Positions 52,175 to 60,033 of a stretch of 64,000 bases of DNA are shown one piece after another. A program made the position numbers and the translations under genes. The DNA is taken from the NCBI GenBank assembly GCA_946407735.1, contig CAMJPL010000008.1:27128-91127 (forward strand), read 5' to 3'. Source of the DNA: an uncultured Clostridia bacterium. Lineage in GTDB: Bacteria > Bacillota > Clostridia > Oscillospirales > CAG-272. Every line of letters begins with the position of its first letter. Position 1 is the first letter of the stretch. Under the pieces are notes generated by a model. It was not told the origin of the DNA and ran no database searches. It was given only the letters and a program-made list of their open reading frames with translations.

Positions 52175-53035
52175 ATGAAACTCCCGTTCAGAATTGACCT
52201 TTCCGGCAAGACGGCCGTCGTTACCGGAGGCGGAGGAGTGCTCTGCTCCGAATTTTCGAAGGCTCTCGCCGCCTGCGGCGCGAAGGTGGCGGTCATAGAT
52301 CTTCGCCTTGAAGCGGCGGAGAAGGTCGCGAATGAGATAACAGCCGACGGCGGCTGCGCTATTGCCGTATCGGCGAACGTCCTTGACAAGGCCTCTCTTG
52401 AGGCGGCAAGAGACGTCATACTCGATAAATTCGGCGGCATCGACATCCTTCTCAACGGCGCCGGAGGCAACAATCCGAAGGGCACCACCGACAAGGAATA
52501 TTTCGATCCGGCCGACATCGATCCCGAGACGGCGAAGGGCGTGAAGACCTTCTTCGATCTGGATCCCGACGGCGTATCGTTCGTGTTCAACCTGAACTTC
52601 CTCGGCACGCTTCTGCCGACTCAGGTATTCGCCCGCGAGATGCTTAAGCGCGAGAAGCCGGTCATCCTCAACGTGAGCTCGATGAACGCCTTCCGCCCGC
52701 TGACGAAGATCCCGGCGTATTCCGGCGCGAAGGCGGCGGTATCGAACTTCACCCAGTGGCTGGCCGTGCACTTCGCTCAGGCGGGCATACGCGTGAACGC
52801 GATCGCTCCCGGCTTCTTCGTGACGAACCAGAATCACGACATGCTGATCAATCCCGACGGCAGCCTGACTCCCCGCAGCCAGAAGATAATCGGCCACACC
52901 CCGATGGGACGCTTCGGCGAGGTGTCCGACCTTATCGGCACCGTGCTCTGGCTCGTGGACAACGACGCCTCCGGTTTCGTGACCGGCGTGGTTGTCCCGA
53001 TCGACGGCGGCTTCGCGGCGTATTCCGGGGTATAA
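52175..53035 (+). CDS. uxuB: SDR oxidoreductase, D-mannonate/fructuronate type
   Basis: This 286-residue short-chain dehydrogenase has the cofactor motif TGGGGVLCSEF, NGAGG, the catalytic Ser (NVSSMNAF) and Tyr-Lys (YSGAKAA). The inserted segment with TDKEYFDPADID and KTFFDLDPDGVSFVFNLNF is typical of the SDR form of D-mannonate oxidoreductase, which turns fructuronate into mannonate on the glucuronate route. uxuA and kdgK are not nearby, so the assignment rests on the family alone. AAAGGCGG lies eight bases upstream, 29 bases after the ASRT gene. Confidence 0.82.
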   Translation: MKLPFRIDLSGKTAVVTGGGGVLCSEFSKALAACGAKVAVIDLRLEAAEKVANEITADGGCAIAVSANVLDKASLEAARDVILDKFGGIDILLNGAGGNNPKGTTDKEYFDPADIDPETAKGVKTFFDLDPDGVSFVFNLNFLGTLLPTQVFAREMLKREKPVILNVSSMNAFRPLTKIPAYSGAKAAVSNFTQWLAVHFAQAGIRVNAIAPGFFVTNQNHDMLINPDGSLTPRSQKIIGHTPMGRFGEVSDLIGTVLWLVDNDASGFVTGVVVPIDGGFAAYSGV

Positions 53036-53044
53036 AAGATACGT

Positions 53045-53125
53045 AAGGGAGCTTCGCTCCCTTATACCCTCACAAGGGGCTTCGCCCCTTGACCCCAGCA
53101 GGGGGCTTTTGAAAAAGCCCCCTGC
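53045..53125. repeat. Triple-hairpin intergenic repeat element
   Basis: Three successive inverted repeats occur: 53045-53063 (AAGGGAGC/GCTCCCTT), 53074-53090 (AAGGGGC/GCCCCTT) and 53098-53125 (GCAGGGGGCTTTT with its complement around a GA centre). A C- then T-rich tail follows up to the next gene. The third hairpin resembles the palindrome at 3405-3456. Confidence 0.85.
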
Positions 53126-53169
53126 ACCCGCAAAACTTCTGTACTTTTGAACATATAAGGAGAAACGCC

Positions 53170-54000
53170 ATGCTTCCTCCCATTTCACTTGCCTCATACT
53201 CATTCCACGGTCTGCTCGGCGAGGGAAAGCTGAATGTCTTCGGCTATCTCGATCTGCTGTACTACCGTTACCGCGTAGGTTACGCCGACATCTGGACCGG
53301 CTTCACCCCGACGCTGGATGAGGATTTCATCCGCAAGGTGCGCGCCGGGCTCGATGAGCGCGGGCTGAAGCTCGCGAATCTCTGCGTTGACGGCCCGCAT
53401 CTCTGGGTAAGCGATCCCGAAGAGCGCGAAGCTCATCACAGACAGATGCTCGAATATCTCAAGGCGGCCGAGATACTCGGCGCGAGGACGATACGCGTCG
53501 ATTTCGGCGGCGACGACTCCCCGATGACCGACGAAGCCTTTGAGTACATCGTAAAGACATATCAGGAGTACTGCGACATAGCCTCCGGATTCGGCGCCAA
53601 GGTCGGGCCCGAGAACCACTGGGGCTGGGACAAGCGCGTCGCCAACCTGAAAAAGGTCGCCGAAGCCGTCGACCGCAAAAATTACGGTCATCTCTTCCAC
53701 TTCAACGGCTTCCTACCCGGCGAGCTTGAGTGCGGCACCGAGTACGCCCTGTCGAAGGCGATGCACACCCACATCCCGGCGAATTCCGTCGCCGACGCGA
53801 AGGAGATCATGCACCGGCTGGCTCTCTGCGGCTACGAAGGCACATATTCCGTCGAGCATCACAGCGGCGAGAACGAGCTCAACCGCGTCGACTGGCAGCT
53901 CGGCTGCGTCCGCGAGTTCCGTTACGAGCTTGAAAAGGAAGGGCTGGATGAGAAAAAGCCGTCCTATTTCGCCGAGACGATAAAGAAGGAGCTTGACTGA
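53170..54000 (+). CDS. Sugar phosphate isomerase/epimerase (TIM barrel)
   Basis: This 276-residue protein belongs to the xylose-isomerase-like/AP-endonuclease-2 superfamily. Metal ligands are probably Glu in VGPENHWGW, His/Asn in LFHFNGF, His in AMHTHIPAN, and Glu in GTYSVEHHSG. Members isomerise or epimerise sugars, inosose or hydroxypyruvate-type substrates; this one's substrate is unknown. It fits the sugar-acid operon, though the triple-hairpin element lies before it. AAGGAG lies eight bases before the ATG. Confidence 0.85.
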   Translation: MLPPISLASYSFHGLLGEGKLNVFGYLDLLYYRYRVGYADIWTGFTPTLDEDFIRKVRAGLDERGLKLANLCVDGPHLWVSDPEEREAHHRQMLEYLKAAEILGARTIRVDFGGDDSPMTDEAFEYIVKTYQEYCDIASGFGAKVGPENHWGWDKRVANLKKVAEAVDRKNYGHLFHFNGFLPGELECGTEYALSKAMHTHIPANSVADAKEIMHRLALCGYEGTYSVEHHSGENELNRVDWQLGCVREFRYELEKEGLDEKKPSYFAETIKKELD

Positions 54001-54031
54001 CGCGGATGTCAGGCTGAAAGTACCGTTAATT

Positions 54032-54067
54032 AAAGGAAGGACCGATAAACGGTCCTTCCTTTGTTTT
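54032..54067. terminator. Bidirectional terminator
   Basis: AAAGGAAGGACCG pairs with CGGTCCTTCCTTT, followed by GTTTTT, between the convergent isomerase and lipoprotein genes. Confidence 0.88.
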
Positions 54068-55119
54068 TATCCCTTTCCCTCGAGCGGAGGCACGTCATAC
54101 CCGGCCTCCCGGCAGTAATCGCGCAGGAAGGTCAGTATCCTGACGAAGTCCAGCTCCTCTGGCACGGCGCGCGAGCCGAAAGCGGTGATCGAGATATCCT
54201 CATCCTCATACCCGGCGTGGAGCCTGTACCCGCGGCTGCCGGTCTCGTCTTTGACATCGTACCCGTTCAGCTTTTCGAGCCCCATATCCTTAAGCATCTT
54301 TCCGAGCTCATCGGCGGCCTCGTCGGTGAGCTCGATGAAGAAGTCGCCGAAATCGGTCCTGATGCAGCAGTTCTCATCATGCCCGACGTACAGCCTGTGC
54401 TGTCTGGAGTAGTTTATGAGCCAGCCTCCCCAAACAAAGCCGTTTTTGAAGCCCTCGGCGTTTCTCGTCGTGTCGTTGCGGAATTCGCAGTAAAGGGACG
54501 TGAGAGTGTCAGACTTCACCTTCTTCGGAGCGGACGGATCGGATTCGTCGGTAAGCGAGTAATCGGAGATCCCTCTGCCGTCGGCGGCGGCGAGTGTGTC
54601 AAAGAAGCCGATATACGGCTCGGGAGAGAAGCCGGGATTCGCCGAAGATCCTCCTCTGGCCGAGATCGAGATGCTCTCTCCGCTCGCATATTCGGCGGAA
54701 AAGCTCATATCCTCGCCCAGGGCCGAGTTTGACTTATGCCAGCCGTTGTATCCGGCTGTTTTCTCATCCTTTATCAGCCTCGCGAGCGACACCATCGTAT
54801 CGGCGTCGGCGCTGCCGGACATCTCGGCTTCCACGGCGGCTTCTATCTTTATATAATAATCAGCCGTGCCGTTTTCCAGCCTGAGCGACAGCAGATAATG
54901 CCCCGGAACGTATCTTTCGCCGTAGTAGTTGAAATCATACTCGAATGACGTCAGCTCCTCCGACACAATCGTTTTCGCCGCGTTCCTGTCCGAATTGTCG
55001 GACGTTCCCCCGCTCGTCGGCTCGGCAATGATCTCGCCGCACCCGCTGAAAAGGCTCTGAATGAATGTAATGACCGACATAACGACGGCGGCAATCATAC
55101 CTTTCATCCCTCTCTTCAT
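54067..55119 (-). CDS. Hypothetical lipoprotein
   Basis: This 350-residue protein has a lipoprotein signal: a basic start, a hydrophobic stretch (about 8-24) and a lipobox ending LFSGC at Cys27. A Ser/Thr/Gly-rich linker follows, then about 300 residues of unrecognised beta-rich domain with paired similar segments (SFEYDFNYYGERYVPGHY and LYVGHDENC among them). It should be anchored outside the cytoplasmic membrane. It stands between the sugar operon and the fucosidases, so a sugar-related role is possible but unshown. Its ribosome site is weak. Confidence 0.72.
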   Translation of the reverse strand: MKRGMKGMIAAVVMSVITFIQSLFSGCGEIIAEPTSGGTSDNSDRNAAKTIVSEELTSFEYDFNYYGERYVPGHYLLSLRLENGTADYYIKIEAAVEAEMSGSADADTMVSLARLIKDEKTAGYNGWHKSNSALGEDMSFSAEYASGESISISARGGSSANPGFSPEPYIGFFDTLAAADGRGISDYSLTDESDPSAPKKVKSDTLTSLYCEFRNDTTRNAEGFKNGFVWGGWLINYSRQHRLYVGHDENCCIRTDFGDFFIELTDEAADELGKMLKDMGLEKLNGYDVKDETGSRGYRLHAGYEDEDISITAFGSRAVPEELDFVRILTFLRDYCREAGYDVPPLEGKG

Positions 55120-55125
55120 ACCCTA

Positions 55126-56445
55126 TCAGTCCCTTTTCTCGTAAACCGCGATATCCCTTATCCTGAAATCACCGGCCGATCTTTCGACCTTGAAGTCGAC
55201 GGTTCCGGCGCAGAGCCCTCCGAGCGGGATTATCCGCTTATGGCCAACGCATTCGGAGCGGTATATCTCCCTGCCGTCCGCGCTGACGCTGAACTGACGT
55301 ATATGCTGCCCCGATGTGATATCCTCCCGTATGACGAGATAGGCTATCGGCTCGTCGAGATCGGTGTGTATCGTAACGCAGCCGTCGTACGGCTCGGGAT
55401 CGGATATATACATATCCGGCGTCCCGAAGGTCTTTTTCAGCAGCGCGCCGAACTGCCGCAGCTGTTCCTCATCCTCAAAATCGCCCTCCGTCGAGATACC
55501 CATGCCGAGGAGCATATTTGAGTTCCGTCCGACGGAGCGGACATAGCAGTCGAGCAGATATTCGGGGGAATAGCATTTGTCCTTCTCCCCCTTCGCCCAT
55601 CCCCAGCCACCGCCGAAGGATGTATGATCGCGGTTCGGCATATCGGTCTCTGCCGGCCAGTAATATATGCCGTCCGGATCGCCGACTCCGGCCTTTTCGT
55701 CGGGTGCGCTGCCGTCGTATCTCGCGTCGCCGGCGTTCGTCGACGCCCAGCAGTTTTCGGGAGCGAGACCGTCCTCGTTGCCGACCCATCTCGTGACGTG
55801 CGGCCATGATTTCGGCCCCTGGAAGGCGACGGCGTTCGGCTGGTATTTTTCAAGCAGAGGGACAAGATCCGGTCCGCCATCCTCAGGCGGTATAGTGCCG
55901 CCGTCGAACCATATCTCGAACAGCTCGCCGTACCTCGACCACAGCTCCTCGACCTGACGCTCGACGCACCTGACATAGCTCTGGTACATCTCGCCCTTGT
56001 AGTCGTATTTAAGATCGTTGTTGATCCCGTAGTAGCCGTTGCAGGTCGGGTGATAGTACAGCCCCGGCAGCAGCCCATAACGGCGGCAGGCGTCGACGAA
56101 CTCGCCGACTATGTCTCCCTTCCCGTCCTTCCACGGCATATACTTACATGAGTAGTCGTTTACGTCGGTCGGCCAGAGAGCGAATCCGGTGCCGTGCTTT
56201 GCGACGAGTATCGCGTACTTCGCTCCCATATCCTTCGCCGCCCTGACCCACTGCGCCGGATCGAGGCGGGAGGGATTGAGCGACTGCGGCGGTATCTCCT
56301 GCGCGATGATCTTCTCCTTCTGATGGCAGTCGTGCTTATATATATCCAGTATATAATGGATAAGGACGCCGAGCTCGAGCTCCTGCCATTCAAGGATCTT
56401 CTTTGACGGTACGGCTACATGATATCCGTCTTTCATGCAAATCAT
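55126..56445 (-). CDS. GH29 alpha-L-fucosidase-like enzyme, copy A
   Basis: This 439-residue enzyme has the GH29 barrel with LGVLIHYILDIY near the N-terminus, AKYAILVAKHGTGFALWP, and the probable nucleophile Asp in FEIWFDGG at about 195. A C-terminal beta-sandwich follows (HIRQFSVSADGREIYRS). GH29 removes alpha-linked fucose from host or plant glycans; substrate linkage is not readable. It is the tandem neighbour and close paralogue of the next gene, sharing well over half of its residues by eye. The ATG at 56445 is taken, with GGGGG upstream; an in-frame TTG lies five codons earlier. No signal peptide is seen, so it is cytoplasmic. Confidence 0.87.
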   Translation of the reverse strand: MICMKDGYHVAVPSKKILEWQELELGVLIHYILDIYKHDCHQKEKIIAQEIPPQSLNPSRLDPAQWVRAAKDMGAKYAILVAKHGTGFALWPTDVNDYSCKYMPWKDGKGDIVGEFVDACRRYGLLPGLYYHPTCNGYYGINNDLKYDYKGEMYQSYVRCVERQVEELWSRYGELFEIWFDGGTIPPEDGGPDLVPLLEKYQPNAVAFQGPKSWPHVTRWVGNEDGLAPENCWASTNAGDARYDGSAPDEKAGVGDPDGIYYWPAETDMPNRDHTSFGGGWGWAKGEKDKCYSPEYLLDCYVRSVGRNSNMLLGMGISTEGDFEDEEQLRQFGALLKKTFGTPDMYISDPEPYDGCVTIHTDLDEPIAYLVIREDITSGQHIRQFSVSADGREIYRSECVGHKRIIPLGGLCAGTVDFKVERSAGDFRIRDIAVYEKRD

Positions 56446-56466
56446 ACTGCTGTCCCCCAAAATGCT

Positions 56467-57774
56467 TCAGTTACGCTTATCGAACAGAGCGATATCCCTT
56501 ACTCTGTATTCCCCGGCCGATTTCTCTACTCTGAATGTGATACTCTCCGCTTTCAGACCGTTCAGCGGCACGATGCGCTTATGCCCGACGCAGTCAGAGC
56601 GGTATATCTCTTTCCCGTCGGCGCTGACGCTGAACCCGCGGATGCGCTGTCCGCCCGAGATGTCCTCGCGTATCACGAGATACGCCGCTTCCTTCGATCT
56701 GTCAGTCTTTATCGTGAAGCCGCCGTCTTCCGGTACCGGATCGGCGATCACAGAGTCAGGCTCACCGAAGGTCTTTTTCAGCAGCGCGCCGAACTTTTCG
56801 AGCTGTTCCTCGTCCTGGAAATCGCCGTCGGTCGAAATTGCCATGCCGACGAGCATATTGGCGTTCCGTCCGACCGATCTCACATAGCAGTCGAGCAGCT
56901 GCTCGGGAGTATATATGAGGTTTTCCTCTCCGGCTCTCCATGCCCAGCCGCCTCCGAAGGCCTTGTGTGTGCGGTTCGGGATATCGCATTCAGCCGGCCA
57001 GTAATATTTTCCGTCCGGATCTCCGATTCCGGCTTTTTCGTCCGGCACCGTCCCGTCATAACGCGCCTCTCCGGCGTTCGTCGTGGCCCAGCAGTTCTCC
57101 GGAGCGAGACCGTCCTCGTTGCCGACCCAGCGGATATTGTGAGGATAATCCCTCGGCCCCTGGAAGGTGATGGCTTTCGGCTGGTATTTCTTCAGTATCG
57201 GCGTAAGATCGGGACCGCCCTTATCCGGCGGGATTATGCCTCCGTCGAACCATATCTCGAACAGATCTCCGTATTCGGTCCAGAGCTCGGTGACCTGTCT
57301 CTCGACATTGCGGACGTACTGCTGGTAATAGTCAGACTTATAATCCCACTTCTTCTCGTCGTTTATATTGTAATAGCCGTTGCAGCCGGTGGAGTAGTAA
57401 AGCCCCGGCTTCATCCCGTATTTTTCGCAGGCGGCGATAAACTCCCTTACGATATCGCCTCCGCCTCCGCGCCATCCGGTGTGGGCGATGGAGAAATCGT
57501 TTACCTTCGTGTCCCAGAGCGAGAAGCCGGTGCAGTGATTCGCCACCAGCACCGCGTATTTCGCTCCCATCGCCGCCGCGCTGCGTATCCACTGCCCGGG
57601 ATCGAGCTTCTTAGGATTTATCGTCTCCGGAGCGATGGCGGTCCTTACCATATCGGTCTTATACCAGCTTCCCTTAAGATCGGGGCGGTATATCTCAAGA
57701 CAGTAATGAATTATGACTCCGAGCTCCATATCCTGCCATTTCAGCTGCTCTGGCGTCGGCTTCGCTGTATACAT
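56467..57774 (-). CDS. GH29 alpha-L-fucosidase-like enzyme, copy B
   Basis: This 435-residue enzyme has the same plan as copy A: LGVIIHYCLEIY, AKYAVLVANHCTGFSLWD, FEIWFDGGIIPP with the likely nucleophile Asp, and the C-terminal sandwich (IRGFSVSADGKEIYRSDC). The two genes lie 21 bases apart in one transcript and probably arose by tandem duplication. Differences near the barrel loops (Lys-His-Gly against Asn-His-Cys) may give different fucose linkages. AAAGGAG lies eight bases upstream. Confidence 0.88.
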   Translation of the reverse strand: MYTAKPTPEQLKWQDMELGVIIHYCLEIYRPDLKGSWYKTDMVRTAIAPETINPKKLDPGQWIRSAAAMGAKYAVLVANHCTGFSLWDTKVNDFSIAHTGWRGGGGDIVREFIAACEKYGMKPGLYYSTGCNGYYNINDEKKWDYKSDYYQQYVRNVERQVTELWTEYGDLFEIWFDGGIIPPDKGGPDLTPILKKYQPKAITFQGPRDYPHNIRWVGNEDGLAPENCWATTNAGEARYDGTVPDEKAGIGDPDGKYYWPAECDIPNRTHKAFGGGWAWRAGEENLIYTPEQLLDCYVRSVGRNANMLVGMAISTDGDFQDEEQLEKFGALLKKTFGEPDSVIADPVPEDGGFTIKTDRSKEAAYLVIREDISGGQRIRGFSVSADGKEIYRSDCVGHKRIVPLNGLKAESITFRVEKSAGEYRVRDIALFDKRN

Positions 57775-57813
57775 TGCTCTTCTCCTTTATAACATACAGT
57801 GGTTCGTCTCAGC

Positions 57814-58152
57814 TCATCCGAGGCGCGCCTCACGCAGAGGCCTGTCCCAGAATATCTTCCCTTCGAGCTTCCCGGCGATCCTGTCGGCGGGCTCTTCAAG
57901 ACAGGATAGCAGTTCCTTCTCCCGTTTCTTCGAGCGTCTGCCGTCGGCGTCGTAAACCGTCTCGCATCCATAGGCGTCATAGCTGATGCCGAAATCCTCG
58001 TCATCGGCGTGAGGGAAGAAGGTGACGGTAACGTCGTACCGTATATGGCCCTTTTCGGAGTCGGAGGTAAGCGTGACCTTCGCTCCCCGCCGTCTGACGC
58101 CGCCGTAAAGGCAGTCGGCGGCGTAGTAACGCATATACACGTCGATCGTCAT
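57814..58152 (-). CDS. Hypothetical protein, 112 residues
   Basis: I do not recognise this small soluble protein. It begins MTIDVYMRYYAADCLYGGV and ends in a charged, lysine-rich segment. It lies between the beta-propeller glycosidase, whose stop is five bases upstream, and the fucosidase pair, so it is probably co-transcribed with them. The frame stays open another 80 codons upstream inside the glycosidase gene, but that part is a shadow in a wrong frame. The ribosome site is distant (GGAG), so the start is uncertain. Confidence 0.55.
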   Translation of the reverse strand: MTIDVYMRYYAADCLYGGVRRRGAKVTLTSDSEKGHIRYDVTVTFFPHADDEDFGISYDAYGCETVYDADGRRSKKREKELLSCLEEPADRIAGKLEGKIFWDRPLREARLG

Positions 58153-58157
58153 GAGGA

Positions 58158-60011
58158 TCAGAGCTCCTCTCTCACGCCCTGCAGGGCGATGAGCTCCGGC
58201 ACGGCGATGTCGCCGTCGGGCAGAAGCTCGATACCGTGTCTTCCGTACGGCAGCTCTGCCTGAAACAGCATCTTCGCCCCGTCGTCTCTGCCGCCGAAAT
58301 CTATGAAGCCCATTATCTTGCCGTCGATCCTCACCTGCGCGCGGCAGAGTTCCGGCATCGTCCTGCCGAATACGGCTATATCGGACGAGATGACGTTCCA
58401 TTTCACCCTTTTACTGCCGATAAGCGATCCGTTCTCGCGCCTGAAATTGCACTCGCCGACGCCTCCGCCGAGCAGCGCGTCGACGCTGTTAACGGTAAAC
58501 AGCGACGGCATGGATTTCCCGTCGACGACAAAGCGTGAGCAGGAGAAGACGGTGAACTCATCCGTCCTTATGCCGAGCGGCTTCATGCCGCGGCTTGAAA
58601 GCTCCGTCTCAAGCAGGAGCTTCCCGTCCGAGATAAGCTTTACTGTATCTTCCCCGCGCTCGATGCGAAGTGAACGTATCTCTTTTCCCGCATCTCCGCG
58701 AAACAGCGTCTTACCGTGATCTATCAGCTCCCATTCGCTTTCCCTGATCCTGACCGCGCGGTAATCCATAAGGGACGATCCGCATGGGCGGCAGCCTGAC
58801 GTCGCCGTCTCAGCGCCGATCCTGCCGTCGAAGTCGAAGATGATGTCGGCGTATCCTCCCTCGACCGTGAAGGCGGCGTCGAGAGTAAAGGTCCTGTATG
58901 AATCCCGTGTGAGCGTCACCGACGGCCCTTCATGTCCGGAGAAGACGAATCCGTTGCCATAAGGCTCGTCCCATCTTCTCTCGGCGGTCGAGAGCGTTCC
59001 GAACCCACGGCCGTCGCGCGACGGGTACATCACGCGGAACATCCCGCCTTCATCGACATAGCCGTTTATCGTCTGTCCCCATATGCCGTATCGCTCGTCG
59101 TCGGTATATACCGAATGCCATACGCTGCCGTCAAAGGCGAGGCTCCACGCCTCAGGACGATGAGCTTCCTCGAGCTTGGCGCTGAATATGACCTGATAAT
59201 TCCTGTTAAGACACACGCTCGTCGCCGGGGCGTAAACGGTGTCGCCGACGACGAAGGCCGGATAGAACTCCATCGGAGCCGGATAATAATCCTGCCTGTC
59301 GGCGGAGAGCACCATCTCGGGAGCCGAGAAGCCCTCCTCCGGCGTATTCGCCGCGGCGGCGGCGAGGCCCCACGCGAAATTCTGCGCCGAATCGCAGAGT
59401 ATCAGGGCGAGATAATCGTTTTTTCTCGGTATGACAGTAGTCGCGTAGAAGCGCAGGAAACGTCCGTATCTTCCGTGAAGGTCCTTGTTGCGGAAGACCG
59501 GTTTCGAAAGACGCTCAAACGGTCCGGCCGGAGAATCGGCCCACGCTATGGCGGCGCCGGAATCGGCGGTAGTCCCGCTTGAGTCGTAGGCGTTGTCCCA
59601 GTCCTCGTTTTCCGTGCCCCAGTCGTAGGTGAGAAGATATTTTCCCCTGCCCTCGTCATAGAACATGACGGCGTCCGGACATCCGCTGCTCGGCACCGGG
59701 GTGTTCTCGAAATAATAATGCTTTTCAAGTCCCGGCCCGAGATTCACCCAGCCGCCGACGTCATGTCGGTATGTCTCAAAATGGGAATAGGTACCGGGAG
59801 CGCTTATATAGCCGCTGCCGTACAGTCCGGCGTACAGGTATTCTTTGCCGTCCCCGTCCCTGAAAAGAGAGCCGTTCACCGCCCATTCATACGGCGGCTC
59901 GGACCGGTGGACGGTCCCCGTCCTTTTGAAGGTGTCGAACGACGGATCGCCCATCGCCGGATGGCGAAGCCATTTTTCCCTGTTTTCCTTAAGAGCGTAA
60001 TCTGTTTTCAT
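58158..60011 (-). CDS. Beta-propeller glycoside hydrolase, GH43/GH32-like
   Basis: This 617-residue protein has an N-terminal five-bladed propeller (about 40-400) with EWAVNGSLFRDGDGKEYLY, CPDAVMFYDEGRGKYLLTYDW and WADSPAGPFERLS as blade landmarks, then a beta-sandwich (about 410-600) as in clan GH-F/GH-J proteins. It should hydrolyse arabinose-, xylose- or fructose-type sugars, but neither family nor sugar can be fixed. The acidic residues of the centre were not identified with certainty. No signal peptide is seen. It lies in the fucosidase and GH31 cluster. Confidence 0.72.
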   Translation of the reverse strand: MKTDYALKENREKWLRHPAMGDPSFDTFKRTGTVHRSEPPYEWAVNGSLFRDGDGKEYLYAGLYGSGYISAPGTYSHFETYRHDVGGWVNLGPGLEKHYYFENTPVPSSGCPDAVMFYDEGRGKYLLTYDWGTENEDWDNAYDSSGTTADSGAAIAWADSPAGPFERLSKPVFRNKDLHGRYGRFLRFYATTVIPRKNDYLALILCDSAQNFAWGLAAAAANTPEEGFSAPEMVLSADRQDYYPAPMEFYPAFVVGDTVYAPATSVCLNRNYQVIFSAKLEEAHRPEAWSLAFDGSVWHSVYTDDERYGIWGQTINGYVDEGGMFRVMYPSRDGRGFGTLSTAERRWDEPYGNGFVFSGHEGPSVTLTRDSYRTFTLDAAFTVEGGYADIIFDFDGRIGAETATSGCRPCGSSLMDYRAVRIRESEWELIDHGKTLFRGDAGKEIRSLRIERGEDTVKLISDGKLLLETELSSRGMKPLGIRTDEFTVFSCSRFVVDGKSMPSLFTVNSVDALLGGGVGECNFRRENGSLIGSKRVKWNVISSDIAVFGRTMPELCRAQVRIDGKIMGFIDFGGRDDGAKMLFQAELPYGRHGIELLPDGDIAVPELIALQGVREEL

Positions 60012-60033
60012 GATGTCACCGATCCCGCCGGGT

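Noticed and set aside
58153..58401. Upstream extension of the 112-residue gene before gpm/GH cluster
   Set aside because: The frame is inside the propeller glycosidase gene and gives an Arg-rich string typical of a shadow frame.
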